From NCBI GenBank assembly GCA_012511955.1, contig JAAZFC010000089.1, forward strand, positions 1 through 44,535: DNA of 44,535 nucleotides, written 5' to 3'. The notes under the pieces were generated by a model. It was not told where the DNA came from. It was given only the letters and a program-made list of their open reading frames with translations, and did not search any database. Numbering within the stretch: the first letter of the stretch is position 1; each line of letters opens with the position of its first letter. Of the stretch, positions 24,585-32,882 are shown piece by piece. This DNA is from Fibrobacter sp. (GTDB lineage Bacteria; Fibrobacterota; Fibrobacteria; Fibrobacterales; Fibrobacteraceae). Made by a program: the position numbers and the translations under genes.

Positions 24585-26240
24585 TTAAAAGAAAATAAAG
24601 GTCAATACTAGGAATATGGGAATTAAAATACCAAAGGACCACACCATATAACCAAAGAAAGTAGGCATACGAATTTTATTTTCTTCGGCAATGGCTTTTA
24701 CCATAAAGTTAGGCGCATTACCAATATATGTGTTAGCTCCCATAAACACCGCACCCATGCTTATAGCCAAAAGCGTTTTAGCACCTTCGCCCATTAAGTA
24801 TGCGGCATCGCCACCAGCGGTATTAAAGAACACCAAATAAGTAGGAGCATTGTCTAAGAAGCTAGAAAGCAATCCCGTACACCAGAAATACATGCTATTT
24901 ACTGGGACTCCATTATTATTCACCAAATTAACTACCCCTGCCAAAGCCCCATCAGTTCCCGACTTAAGAATAGCGATGGTGGGTACCATAGTTATAAAAA
25001 TAGTTGCAAAAAGCTTGGCCACTTCTAAAATGGGCTCCCAAGTAAAACCATTGCCATCGCGCACAGCTTTGGGAGTAATTTTCATGGAAACCACGGTCAA
25101 AATCAAAAGTATGCTAATTTGAGCTAAAATACCCTTAGTTAGCATGGCAGTTCCAAACAATGTAATAGCTACATGGGCAGGATTATCAATATTTGCATTC
25201 CACACACCACTTAAAATAACAGCGGCAATTACGCCGGGAAACAACAAGAGATTCACTTTACCTTCTAAACCTAAGCCTTGGGGTTCGTCAGAAGGTGGAG
25301 CAGAATCTTCTTTTTTATAAAGAATAGTGTCCACCACAAAATAAAGAGCTAAAAGCACAGACGAAGTTAATATCATAGGCACTATCATGTGCTCTAATGT
25401 CCATAAGAAATCTACGCCTTTTAAAAAGCCTAAAAATAAGGGAGGATCGCCCAGGGGAGTTAAAGAACCACCAATATTGGCCACTAAAAAGATAAAGAAC
25501 ACAATGGTATGCACTTGGTGTTTACGCCAATCGTTGGCACGGATTATGGGACGAATTAAAAGCATGGCCGCCCCAGTGGTACCCATCATCGATGCTAAAA
25601 TAGTTCCAATAAACAAGATTAAGGTGTTTTTTCCAGGACTACCGCGCAAGGAACCCGTTAAGCGCACACCGCCTGAAATAGTAAACAGCGCCAGTAACAG
25701 CACTATAAAAGGAATAAATTCACCTATAAAGACCTCTGCCAGATAGAAAAAGGCGGTATCAGCTCCAAAACCAACAAGAAAAGAGATAAAAAAGCTCAAA
25801 CCCCAAAAAAGTGAGATTTTCCCGTAGTGCGCACTCCATAATTGAGGCAAAAACAAGGGAAATAAAGCTATGGAAAGTAAAATTCCTAAAAAGGGAATGG
25901 CCCACAACAGACTCAACTTAGATCCGTCCAGATGCAAGGATTTTTCCTCTTGGGCTGCTTGAGCTACAACTTCTGCAGCGGGGGTGGCTTCTGGTGCTGC
26001 TGTTTCTGCCACCGCAGTTTGCTCTGAATCCTCTACAAGAGCAGCTGTTTCTGCACCCTCTACTTGGGCTTCTTGCTCTACAGCTTCGCTAGCGACAGCA
26101 GCTTCAGTAGCAGTAGCTGGTTCACCAGCTGTTTCCTCTGCCACTGGTACTTCAGCATCAAGCACCTCTGGGCTTTCTTGGGCAATGGCTGTGCCCATTA
26201 GCATCATAAATGACAATAACCATAGTTGAATAACGCGCAT
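24585..26240 (-). CDS. nhaD: NhaD-type sodium:proton antiporter with exported Ala/Glu-rich N-terminus
   Basis: The 551-residue protein belongs to the ion transporter superfamily group of NhaD antiporters, shown by IGTILASMMGTTGAAMLL, RPIIRANDWRKHQ, and FLVANIGGSLTPLGDPPLFL in the first half and FLDNAPTYLVFFNTAGG and MGANTYIGNAPNFMVKA in the second half. These are the two inverted membrane halves with their helix-breaking segments. About 12 hydrophobic segments are visible. It would exchange Na+ for H+ at the inner membrane. Unusually, residues 1-20 form a signal peptide (MGTAIA end), and residues 21-98 are a low-complexity stretch of Ala, Glu, Val and Thr that should be periplasmic. A strong AAGGAG precedes the start. 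It is divergent from rsmE. Confidence 0.9.
   Translation of the reverse strand: MRVIQLWLLSFMMLMGTAIAQESPEVLDAEVPVAEETAGEPATATEAAVASEAVEQEAQVEGAETAALVEDSEQTAVAETAAPEATPAAEVVAQAAQEEKSLHLDGSKLSLLWAIPFLGILLSIALFPLFLPQLWSAHYGKISLFWGLSFFISFLVGFGADTAFFYLAEVFIGEFIPFIVLLLALFTISGGVRLTGSLRGSPGKNTLILFIGTILASMMGTTGAAMLLIRPIIRANDWRKHQVHTIVFFIFLVANIGGSLTPLGDPPLFLGFLKGVDFLWTLEHMIVPMILTSSVLLALYFVVDTILYKKEDSAPPSDEPQGLGLEGKVNLLLFPGVIAAVILSGVWNANIDNPAHVAITLFGTAMLTKGILAQISILLILTVVSMKITPKAVRDGNGFTWEPILEVAKLFATIFITMVPTIAILKSGTDGALAGVVNLVNNNGVPVNSMYFWCTGLLSSFLDNAPTYLVFFNTAGGDAAYLMGEGAKTLLAISMGAVFMGANTYIGNAPNFMVKAIAEENKIRMPTFFGYMVWSFGILIPIFLVLTFIFF
25947..26180 (-). repeat. Low-complexity Ala/Glu-rich coding segment in nhaD
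   Basis: About 78 codons of the antiporter N-terminus encode an acidic, alanine-rich spacer (for example AVASEAVEQEAQVEGAE) with no fold-like pattern. It sits between the signal peptide and the first membrane segment. It is imperfectly repetitive and probably prone to length variation. Confidence 0.5.
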
Positions 26241-26289
26241 GCATTTCTCCTTACTAATTTTTATAACTTTATTAATATAAAATATACCT

Positions 26290-27057
26290 ATGCAAAAAAC
26301 ACATTTTTTTGAAACTCATTTTTTTTGTGAGCAGATTTCAGGACAGAAAACTGTAGTTTTAAGTCATGAAGAAAGCCATCATATTAAAAAAGTGCTGCGT
26401 TTAAGGCCCGGCACGCACATAAAATTAAGCGATGGTAAAGGCCTAGTTGCGGTAGGAAAAATTGGCGAGATAACTTCGCCGCAAATACATGTAGAATTAA
26501 TTTCACAAAGCCAAATTGAGCGTAAAGCTATGCTACACTTAGCCGTGGCATGCCTAAAAGACAGGCATTTAGAAGATGTACTGGAACACTGCGCCCAACT
26601 TCCCCTAGGGAGCTTTACCTTATTACGCACCCAGCACTCCTTGGAGCCTCGCAAATCGAATTTGCAAGCTACAACGCGCCGTTTACAGCAAAAGGCCGTG
26701 GTAGCTCTAAAACAAAGCTTAACCCCTTGGCTTTGCCAAGTTAGGGGTCCGGTTTATTTAAAAGATTGGCTCACAGAGCAAAAACAACCACTTATTGTAT
26801 GCGATCCCCAAGGAGAAAGCACACTGCCAACCCATATTTTAGCTGATTTAAACACAAATCTGCCCAGTGGAGATAATGAACCAATTATTTTAGTGGGTCC
26901 AGAAGGGGGCTTTAGCCCCGAAGAAATAGAAGTTTTCAAACAAAACAACGCTTTTTTCTATAAATTAGGAGACACAAGGCTGCGCGCTCGCACCGCCCCC
27001 ATAGTTGCTTTAAGTAGTATTTTAGCCATGAGTCAAAGCTTAAACGAACGGCGATGA
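26290..27057 (+). CDS. rsmE: 16S rRNA m3U1498 methyltransferase
   Basis: RsmE is a SPOUT-fold enzyme that methylates N3 of U1498 in 16S rRNA of the small subunit. The 255-residue product has the N-terminal PUA-like domain (HHIKKVLRLRPGTHIKLSDGKG at 30-51) and the C-terminal knotted SAM-binding region ILVGPEGGFSPEEIEVF (about 201-217) followed by LGDTRLRARTAPIVALSSIL. The length is standard. One departure is RARTA where most members have a glutamate before TA. The last 25 bases overlap the end of rnhB on the other strand, tail to tail. Confidence 0.95.
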   Translation: MQKTHFFETHFFCEQISGQKTVVLSHEESHHIKKVLRLRPGTHIKLSDGKGLVAVGKIGEITSPQIHVELISQSQIERKAMLHLAVACLKDRHLEDVLEHCAQLPLGSFTLLRTQHSLEPRKSNLQATTRRLQQKAVVALKQSLTPWLCQVRGPVYLKDWLTEQKQPLIVCDPQGESTLPTHILADLNTNLPSGDNEPIILVGPEGGFSPEEIEVFKQNNAFFYKLGDTRLRARTAPIVALSSILAMSQSLNERR

Positions 27058-27926
27058 AAAGGCGTGTAGCCATTTTCATGTATAGCTAATTTATGCGCTT
27101 TAGTGGGATATCCTTTATGGCGAGCAAAGCCGTAATCAGGATAGGCTTCGCCTAGTTCTTCCATGATTTTATCGCGGCTCACCTTGGCTAAGACCGAAGC
27201 CGCCGCCACGCTCAGCACCAAGTCGTCGCCTTTGACCAAGGGGCTTTGCAAAGTATATTCTATGCCCTTGATGTATTGATTGCCATCTACCAAAGCAAAC
27301 AAGTCTTTTGCAGGTATTTCCACGCTGCGCTGCAAAATTTTTGTGCTATCATTTGGCTGATCGCTACTCCGAGAAATACCTGCGCCAGCATCAGCATCCG
27401 CGCTCCGTTGCAAAACACCTGCGCCAGCACCAGCCTCTGCGTTTTGCTGCAAAATTCCTGTACCATCACCAACCCCTGCATTTTGCTGCGAAATACCTGC
27501 GCTAGCACTAATCTGCCCATTTTTTTTCAAAATATTTGTGCTAGCACTTGTTTGCTTGGTATTTTGGGCCCAACCCAAAGCCCAAAGCGCCCGGCGCATG
27601 GCCAAAAAAGTCGCTTCTAAAATATTGATCTCATCAATTTCTTGCGCCGTAGCTTGGGCGATGGCAAAATACGACTTTTCACAAATTTGCGGAAATAGTT
27701 CCTCACGCTTTTTAGCGCTTAGTCTTTTAGAATCTCGCAAATCATCTAAATGGCGAAAATCTTTGAGCACCACCGCCGCGGCCACTACAGGCCCCGCCAA
27801 AGGGCCGCGGCCCGCTTCGTCCACGCCCACCAGCAATCGCGGTGAAACTTGTTGCTGCCACCATAGTTCTCCCTCTTCTAAATTGAGTTCCGAAGGCATT
27901 TCTCGGGATAGATTACTGAATATCAC
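27033..27926 (-). CDS. rnhB: Ribonuclease HII with an inserted 78-residue tandem-repeat segment
   Basis: RNase HII removes ribonucleotides from DNA and RNA-DNA hybrids. The 297-residue protein has the family motifs GVDEAGRGPLAGPVV (D36, E37), RDSKRLSAKKRE, ALVDGN (D214) and AAASVLAKVSRDKIM (D252), plus the GYPTKAH element and a normal C-terminus (TPFHRRSFKL). It is about 80 residues longer than usual because residues 127-204 are six tandem 13-residue units, inserted between the EATFLAMRRAL helix and the FALVDGN strand. The insertion keeps the reading frame and the catalytic residues, so activity is plausible, with the repeat looping out. The gene follows purN with a 14-base overlap. The start could also be further in, for example M10, which would remove that overlap. 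Confidence 0.95.
   Translation of the reverse strand: MIFSNLSREMPSELNLEEGELWWQQQVSPRLLVGVDEAGRGPLAGPVVAAAVVLKDFRHLDDLRDSKRLSAKKREELFPQICEKSYFAIAQATAQEIDEINILEATFLAMRRALWALGWAQNTKQTSASTNILKKNGQISASAGISQQNAGVGDGTGILQQNAEAGAGAGVLQRSADADAGAGISRSSDQPNDSTKILQRSVEIPAKDLFALVDGNQYIKGIEYTLQSPLVKGDDLVLSVAAASVLAKVSRDKIMEELGEAYPDYGFARHKGYPTKAHKLAIHENGYTPFHRRSFKL
27315..27548 (-). repeat. Six-unit 39-bp minisatellite inside rnhB
   Basis: Six tandem units of 39 bases encode SASTNILKKNGQI, SASAGISQQNAGV, GDGTGILQQNAEA, GAGAGVLQRSADA, DAGAGISRSSDQP and NDSTKILQRSVEI. The middle units are most alike and the outer ones most diverged, as expected for a tandem array that grew by slippage or unequal recombination and then drifted. 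Unit length is a multiple of three, so copy-number changes would keep rnhB in frame. Confidence 0.9.
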
Positions 27927-28551
27927 CGTAAACTTTTGACCCTTGCAAATAAATCTTGGAACTTAGCAAGCCTTGCAAGGCGCGCCAATATAAATCGTGT
28001 TCCACCACTAAAACCCTTTCTGCTACGTTTTTAGGCGTATCTTCAGAAAATACTGGTACAGATTTTTGGGCAATAATGGCGCCATTATCGTATATTTCAT
28101 CTACAAAATGCACCGTGGCACCGCTCACTCGCACCCCGCTTGCTATGACCGCCTTATGCACATGATGACCCCACATACCAGTTCCACCAAAAGCAGGCAA
28201 TAAAGCCGGATGAATGTTAATAATGCGATTTTTCCACTTTTCTAAGACTAAAGCAGGGATTTTCTTCATATATCCTGCCAAAACAATCCACTCCACCCCA
28301 TACTTTTGTAAAACTTGCACCATGGCCTGAGCTTGTTGCTCTTCTGTTTTATGAGTATAACCAGAAATATGCGCCACCGCCACTTGGGCCTCTTGAGCTT
28401 TAAGCACCGCACCGCATTTAGAATTATTGCTAATCAATAAAACGGGATCAGCTTCTGACAACTCTTGGGAATTGATCTTATCTAAAATAGCTTGAAAATT
28501 TGAACCACCGCCTGAGGCAAAAAACGCCACTTTATTTTTTTTATTAATCAT
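27913..28551 (-). CDS. purN: Phosphoribosylglycinamide formyltransferase
   Basis: PurN transfers a formyl group from 10-formyl-tetrahydrofolate to GAR in purine synthesis. Starting at the ATG 28551 the product has 212 residues and begins MINKKNKVAFFASGGGSNFQ, which includes the phosphate-binding loop. The catalytic asparagine and histidine are in RIINIHPALLPAFGG, and the aspartate region is GATVHFVDEIYDNGAII. A longer frame up to 28620 would add 23 residues overlapping pilB and has no family support. The chosen start overlaps the pilB stop by eight bases, and the end overlaps rnhB by 14. Confidence 0.95.
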   Translation of the reverse strand: MINKKNKVAFFASGGGSNFQAILDKINSQELSEADPVLLISNNSKCGAVLKAQEAQVAVAHISGYTHKTEEQQAQAMVQVLQKYGVEWIVLAGYMKKIPALVLEKWKNRIINIHPALLPAFGGTGMWGHHVHKAVIASGVRVSGATVHFVDEIYDNGAIIAQKSVPVFSEDTPKNVAERVLVVEHDLYWRALQGLLSSKIYLQGSKVYGDIQ

Positions 28552-30436
28552 CGTCACTTTCCGATGAAGCCAAAACCTGCTCCAGAGTAGTAATACCTGC
28601 CAACGCTTTTTCCATGCCATCCATACGCAAAGTAATCATCCCTGCTTTTAGAGCAGCATTTTTAATTTCTGCTCCCGAGGCTCTTTTGACAATAAGTTGC
28701 CTTATAGGATCATTAGGTACTAAATATTCATAAATTCCTAAACGGCCTTTATAGCCACTATTATCACATTTCGGGCAACCCTTACCTTGATAAAACACCG
28801 CATCTTTTGAAATAGCCAAAGATTCTCGCAATTCTTTACTTATTTCTGTTTCCTCTTTGCAACTGCTACATATTCTGCGCACTAAACGCTGGGCCAACAC
28901 CCCTTTAACCGCAGTGGCTATTAAAAAAGGCTCCAAACCCATTTCCAACAAACGGGGAAAAGCTCCAGGTGAATCATTGGTATGCAAAGTAGAGAAAACT
29001 AAGTGGCCAGTAAGCGCCGATTCTATAGCCATCATGGCAGTTTCTTTATCGCGCATTTCACCAATCATAATCACATCGGGGTCCTGACGCAAAATAGCTC
29101 TAATACCTGCAGCAAAAGAAAAACCCGCTTGGTTATTAATTTGTCCTTGGTTGATTCCTGTTAAGTTCAATTCCACGGGGTCTTCCATGGTGGTGATATT
29201 CACTGAATCGTCTCTGATTTCTCGTATAGACGAATACAAAGTGGGTGATTTACCCGAACCTGTAGGACCAGTTACTAAGATTATACCATTAGGTAAATTA
29301 ATGGAATGCAAAAAGCTTTTATAAACGCTTTCTTGCAAACCCATTTGTGCCAAAGCGATCTGTCCTGAATTAGGGTCTAAAATACGGATTACAATTTTTT
29401 CTTGCACACCCTTTTTTCTCAAAATCACTGGAAAAGAGCTTACTCGCAAGTCAACTTCTTTGCCCTTAACTTTTAAAGTAAAACGGCCATCTTGGGGTTT
29501 GCGGCGTTCGGCAATGTCCATTTTAGACAATAACTTGATTCGAGAAAGCATTTGAGGCATCAGACGGGGAGTAATTTCCGTGGCCACAGCTAAAACCCCA
29601 TCTATGCGATAGCGCACCTTCAAAGCATTTTCCTGAGGTTCAAAATGTATATCCGAAGCTTTTTTGATAACTGCTGTCTCGATGATATTCTTCACCGTTT
29701 GAGCAACTTTTAAGCCCTCTTCACTGGTTAATTGAATTTCTGGCTCTTGTTCTTCTTCAACTACTTCTAACTCATCGTATTCATCCCCTATAATATCGTC
29801 TAACATTTCGCTGAGGTTTCTTCCAGATCCATAGTATTTGTCTATGGCCGCCATTATTTCTTTTTCACTAGATAAAACGGCCTCTATGGGTTTGTGCAAT
29901 TTAAAACGCACATAATCAAGATTTCTCAAATTAGACGGGTCAGAAATAGCTACAGTTATGGCATTATCTTTTTGATAAAGAGGCATCATTTTATATTGAC
30001 GACACATTTCTTCGGGTATCAACTCAATAACACTTTCATCTATTTTAAATTCTTCTAATTTAACCCTTAATATTTCTAGCTGATCAGATAAAACTTCTAT
30101 TAAACGTTCTTCATCTATATATCCCAAGTTCATTATCGTATGGCCTAGCCGAGAACCTGTTCTTTTTTGTTCTTCTAAAGCTGTTTCCAATTGCTCTTGG
30201 TCTATGTATCCTCTTTCAAGTAAAATATCGCCTATTTTCTTTTTTTCCCTAAGCTGAGTATGGGTCCCCAAAATAGAATTCATATCTTCTTCGCTTACCA
30301 TATTTAAGCGAACTAAAATTCTACCCAACAACATCCCAGTACGAGCATGTTCAGCTAAAGCATGCTCTAATTGATCTTCATCTATCAGTCCTTGGCTAAG
30401 CAGTAGTTCCCCTATTTTACTTTTACTTTTGTTCAT
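28544..30436 (-). CDS. pilB: Type IV pilus assembly ATPase (PilB/GspE family)
   Basis: PilB is the cytoplasmic hexameric ATPase that drives pilus extension. The 630-residue protein has two tandem N-terminal T2SSE_N-like halves (KIGELLLSQGLIDEDQLEHA at 7-26 and KIGDILLERGYIDQEQLETA at 67-86), then a GSPII_E-type linker domain. The ATPase core has Walker A GPTGSGKS (390-397) with S-P in place of the usual T-T, an Asp box (TMEDPVE), Walker B (DVIMIGEMRD) and a His box (GHLVFSTLHTND). The tetracysteine zinc motif is C523-x2-C526 ... C554-x2-C557. Context with pilMNOPQ favours PilB over GspE. Its start overlaps the thiL stop as ATGA and its stop overlaps purN. No PilT or PilC gene lies in the window. 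Confidence 0.95.
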   Translation of the reverse strand: MNKSKSKIGELLLSQGLIDEDQLEHALAEHARTGMLLGRILVRLNMVSEEDMNSILGTHTQLREKKKIGDILLERGYIDQEQLETALEEQKRTGSRLGHTIMNLGYIDEERLIEVLSDQLEILRVKLEEFKIDESVIELIPEEMCRQYKMMPLYQKDNAITVAISDPSNLRNLDYVRFKLHKPIEAVLSSEKEIMAAIDKYYGSGRNLSEMLDDIIGDEYDELEVVEEEQEPEIQLTSEEGLKVAQTVKNIIETAVIKKASDIHFEPQENALKVRYRIDGVLAVATEITPRLMPQMLSRIKLLSKMDIAERRKPQDGRFTLKVKGKEVDLRVSSFPVILRKKGVQEKIVIRILDPNSGQIALAQMGLQESVYKSFLHSINLPNGIILVTGPTGSGKSPTLYSSIREIRDDSVNITTMEDPVELNLTGINQGQINNQAGFSFAAGIRAILRQDPDVIMIGEMRDKETAMMAIESALTGHLVFSTLHTNDSPGAFPRLLEMGLEPFLIATAVKGVLAQRLVRRICSSCKEETEISKELRESLAISKDAVFYQGKGCPKCDNSGYKGRLGIYEYLVPNDPIRQLIVKRASGAEIKNAALKAGMITLRMDGMEKALAGITTLEQVLASSESDDD

Positions 30437-31395
30437 AAATTAGACCATACCTTTGGTTGGACCTTAATTAAACCTTTATCTCCAGTATTAAGGAAAACAC
30501 CTTCGCCTTTTGTTATTCTACCAATAAAAGTTACCTTAAACACTTGTAAATATAAAATTAATAAACTCTCTGGTAGTTTACTAGTAAAAAGCAGTTGATA
30601 TTCTTCTCCTCCATGTAACGCTAAATTCAATGCTGAGAGCTTGTTTTTCTTGCTAAAAGCTTCTAAACCTTGAGCCAAAGGAATCTTATCTGCATCAACT
30701 TCTATTTTCACCCCAGATTGCAAAGCGATGTGAGTCATTTCTGAACTTAAACCATCGCTCAAATCAATGCATGCTCCCACCTGATGTTTATGTAATATTG
30801 GTCCTAAAGCCAAAGGTGGTTCGGGCAACAAATGTTTACGCACTAGCTGAGGATACTTATCGGCAACTCCATGCTCTAAAGCCCATAAACCGGCTTTAGA
30901 AGCCCCCAACTCACCGGTAACATACAAGTTTTCACCAGGTTGAGCGCCGCTGCGCAACAAAGCTTTATCTCCATCTGGAGTTCTACCAAAAACCGTTAAT
31001 TGAAAAGATGCAATATCACCGCTGACGGTGTCACCGCCTAAAATTCCCACTTGATGTTTTTTTAAAACGCCTTGAAAAGCTGAAACTATTTTCTCTTGTT
31101 CCTGTACCCCCCAACTTTTATTTAAACAGATCCCTAACAAAGCCCATTCAGCTTTAGCTCCCATGGCATTTAAGTCGGAAAGATTTGACAATACACATTT
31201 ATAAATAGCGTCTTCTATGCTCCCCCATTGTAAATTAAAATGCGTATTTTCCACAGAAATATCTGTGGATATTAACCATTGATTTAGCTGAGCGCAATCA
31301 TCTCCAGGACCTAAAACAAGATTTTTGTCGCTTTTTGAGGGTAAAGAGAGTATTTTTTTTATAAAACAAAATTCATTATTATTAAGATATTTCAT
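30433..31395 (-). CDS. thiL: Thiamine-monophosphate kinase
   Basis: ThiL phosphorylates thiamine monophosphate to the active cofactor thiamine diphosphate. The 320-residue protein shows the PurM/SelD-like ATP-binding features: LGPGDDCAQL near residues 28-37, STDISVENTHF, the LSNLSDLNAMGA helix, GGDTVSGD, and the later ACIDLSDGLSSEM and LALHGGEEYQLLF. All metal-binding aspartates of the family that I can place are present. It is the first gene of a thiL-pilB-purN-rnhB run with overlapping ends, and is divergent from the 31439 gene with 43 bases between. Confidence 0.95.
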   Translation of the reverse strand: MKYLNNNEFCFIKKILSLPSKSDKNLVLGPGDDCAQLNQWLISTDISVENTHFNLQWGSIEDAIYKCVLSNLSDLNAMGAKAEWALLGICLNKSWGVQEQEKIVSAFQGVLKKHQVGILGGDTVSGDIASFQLTVFGRTPDGDKALLRSGAQPGENLYVTGELGASKAGLWALEHGVADKYPQLVRKHLLPEPPLALGPILHKHQVGACIDLSDGLSSEMTHIALQSGVKIEVDADKIPLAQGLEAFSKKNKLSALNLALHGGEEYQLLFTSKLPESLLILYLQVFKVTFIGRITKGEGVFLNTGDKGLIKVQPKVWSNL

Positions 31396-31438
31396 TTCAG
31401 ACCTTTAGATAAACATATAATAAAGTAATTTTTATAAA

Positions 31439-31861
31439 GTGGGACATATAATTTTTGTAGCGCCGAATTCAGATGAGCAGTTAGACAAACTAGCTCATTG
31501 GACTGTAGAATGGATTTTAGAAAACGAAATTCCTATGGATTCTTCTATTTATAGCTGTAATTCATTGGCCACAGCAGAAGCTTCCATTGCCAACCCACTT
31601 TTTGAAAACACTTCCCCTTTTCTAGTGGTTCTCGGCCATGGACATCCCCACAAAGAAACCGCTGCTTTTGGAGAAAACCTGCGCTCTTGCTTACCTGAAA
31701 CTTGGATTATAGAAATCATCGATGATAAATCTAGGCTCTGCAAAAACTTAGAAAACGCATTTTTTGTAAAATCGCCTGTTCATCGCCAAGATTGGCAAAA
31801 TATTTTACAACACATTTTTATCGAAGCCGCCAGTCCCCAGTGGTCTCGCACAGAAATTTAA
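31439..31861 (+). CDS. Unknown protein, possible receiver-like fold
   Basis: The 140-residue frame starts with GTG at 31439 and has no clear ribosome binding site, so the start is uncertain. It is soluble, with alternating hydrophobic strands (HIIFVAP, FLVVLGHG, WIIEIIDD) and helices that recall the (beta-alpha) order of a receiver domain, but the key acidic and lysine residues are not evident. A histidine-rich LGHGHPHKET element stands out at about residues 68-77. It ends six bases before the TIM-barrel gene and is likely cotranscribed with it. I recognise no family. Confidence 0.5.
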   Translation: MGHIIFVAPNSDEQLDKLAHWTVEWILENEIPMDSSIYSCNSLATAEASIANPLFENTSPFLVVLGHGHPHKETAAFGENLRSCLPETWIIEIIDDKSRLCKNLENAFFVKSPVHRQDWQNILQHIFIEAASPQWSRTEI

Positions 31862-31866
31862 ACAAA

Positions 31867-32865
31867 ATGAACAATAAACCATTTAAAAAAGGCATTTCTT
31901 ATTTTGGAGTGCGTAACCCCAAACTTGCCAAATATGATTTTGAAATTATAGCCCAAGCTGGTTTTACTCATATTTTACAAACTTATTCCGAAGCCGATCT
32001 ACAATACTACCCCGAAACCATGGCAGAATTAATTGATCTTTCGGCACAATATGGACTAAAATCATACATAAACCCTTGGGGCGTGGGAAGAGTTTTTGGA
32101 GGTGAAGCATACTCGGAACTCACAGGACGCAATCCCGAAATGGCACAAAAAGGTCCCCAAGACGAGCATTTTGTAGCCGCTTGCCCCAATCATCCTGGGT
32201 TTCGCGCATATATGCAAAAATGGATAGAAACTGTATGCCAAACCCAAGTGGAAACTATTTTTTGGGACGAACCGCATTTTTATTTCGAAAAGCAAAATCC
32301 TGAAATTTGGGCCTGTACATGTGCAACTTGTCAAAAGCTTTTTAGAGAGCAATATGGTTTTAACATGCCTAGAGAGCTAAGCTCTGAATTTCTAGCATTT
32401 CGAGAAAACTCTTTAATTGATTTTTTGCGCTGGGCCACGGATTTGGTAAAAACCATGGGCAAAAGAAATTCTGTTTGCATGCTTCCACCCTGGTTTCCTG
32501 CAGGATTAGATAACTGGGAATTAGTTGCGGAAATTCCTAGCGTAGATGAACTTTCTTCTGACCCTTATTGGGAAAAACACACTCCTCGCTCGGAAATTGC
32601 ACCCACATACAACCACACGGCACAAAAGCTAGTGGGTTTAGCTGAAAAGTTTCAAAAAGATGCTCAGATTTGGATAAAAAACTACCATATTGTAGCAGGC
32701 ACTGAAGATTTTATTGATATAGCCACTCAAACTTCCATAAATAAAGGTATTCGCAATATCTTTGCATGGTCTTATATGGGGTCAGAATATATGAGCTGGC
32801 TTAAAAGTGACAATCCTAGTTTAGTGTGGCAAACACAAATTCAAGCATTAAAAAAGCTCAACTAA
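31867..32865 (+). CDS. Putative TIM-barrel glycoside-hydrolase-like protein
   Basis: From the ATG at 31867 the product has 332 residues and no signal peptide. The pattern is that of a TIM-barrel hydrolase: GISYFGVRNPK and AGFTHILQTYS near the start, SYINPWGVGR, then IFWDEPHFYF with an Asp-Glu pair at the end of a strand, and ACTCATCQKLFREQYG, a cysteine cluster followed by an aromatic-basic helix that is common in GH42-like and related barrel proteins. IKNYHIVAGTED and FAWSYMGSEY follow. Substrate is unknown. The lack of an export signal suggests a cytoplasmic role. The start was chosen over an upstream ATG (31792) that would overlap the preceding gene by 70 bases. Confidence 0.65.
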   Translation: MNNKPFKKGISYFGVRNPKLAKYDFEIIAQAGFTHILQTYSEADLQYYPETMAELIDLSAQYGLKSYINPWGVGRVFGGEAYSELTGRNPEMAQKGPQDEHFVAACPNHPGFRAYMQKWIETVCQTQVETIFWDEPHFYFEKQNPEIWACTCATCQKLFREQYGFNMPRELSSEFLAFRENSLIDFLRWATDLVKTMGKRNSVCMLPPWFPAGLDNWELVAEIPSVDELSSDPYWEKHTPRSEIAPTYNHTAQKLVGLAEKFQKDAQIWIKNYHIVAGTEDFIDIATQTSINKGIRNIFAWSYMGSEYMSWLKSDNPSLVWQTQIQALKKLN

Positions 32866-32880
32866 AAGTTGAGCTTAAAA
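32850..32880 (-). terminator. Rho-independent terminator after pilQ
   Basis: A 10-bp stem (AAGCTCAACT at 32854-32863, AGTTGAGCTT at 32867-32876) has a three-base AAA loop. On the minus strand it is followed by TTTTTTAAT, so it ends the pilMNOPQ transcript two bases after the pilQ stop region. The hairpin overlaps the stop codon of the convergent TIM-barrel gene; on the plus strand the tail is not U-rich. Confidence 0.8.
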
Positions 32881-32882
32881 TC

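Noticed and set aside
25387-26229. Plus-strand open frames inside nhaD, including a Ser/Ala-rich one at 25984-26229
   Set aside because: They mirror the antiporter helices and the Ala/Glu low-complexity region; there is no ribosome binding site or family pattern.
27315-27548. Possible CRISPR-like array
   Set aside because: Units are contiguous 39-base tandem repeats without unique spacers and lie inside a coding frame.
27246-27620. Overlapping open frames in several phases across the rnhB repeat array
   Set aside because: A 39-base repeat is free of stops in several frames by construction; only the RNase HII frame continues into conserved motifs.
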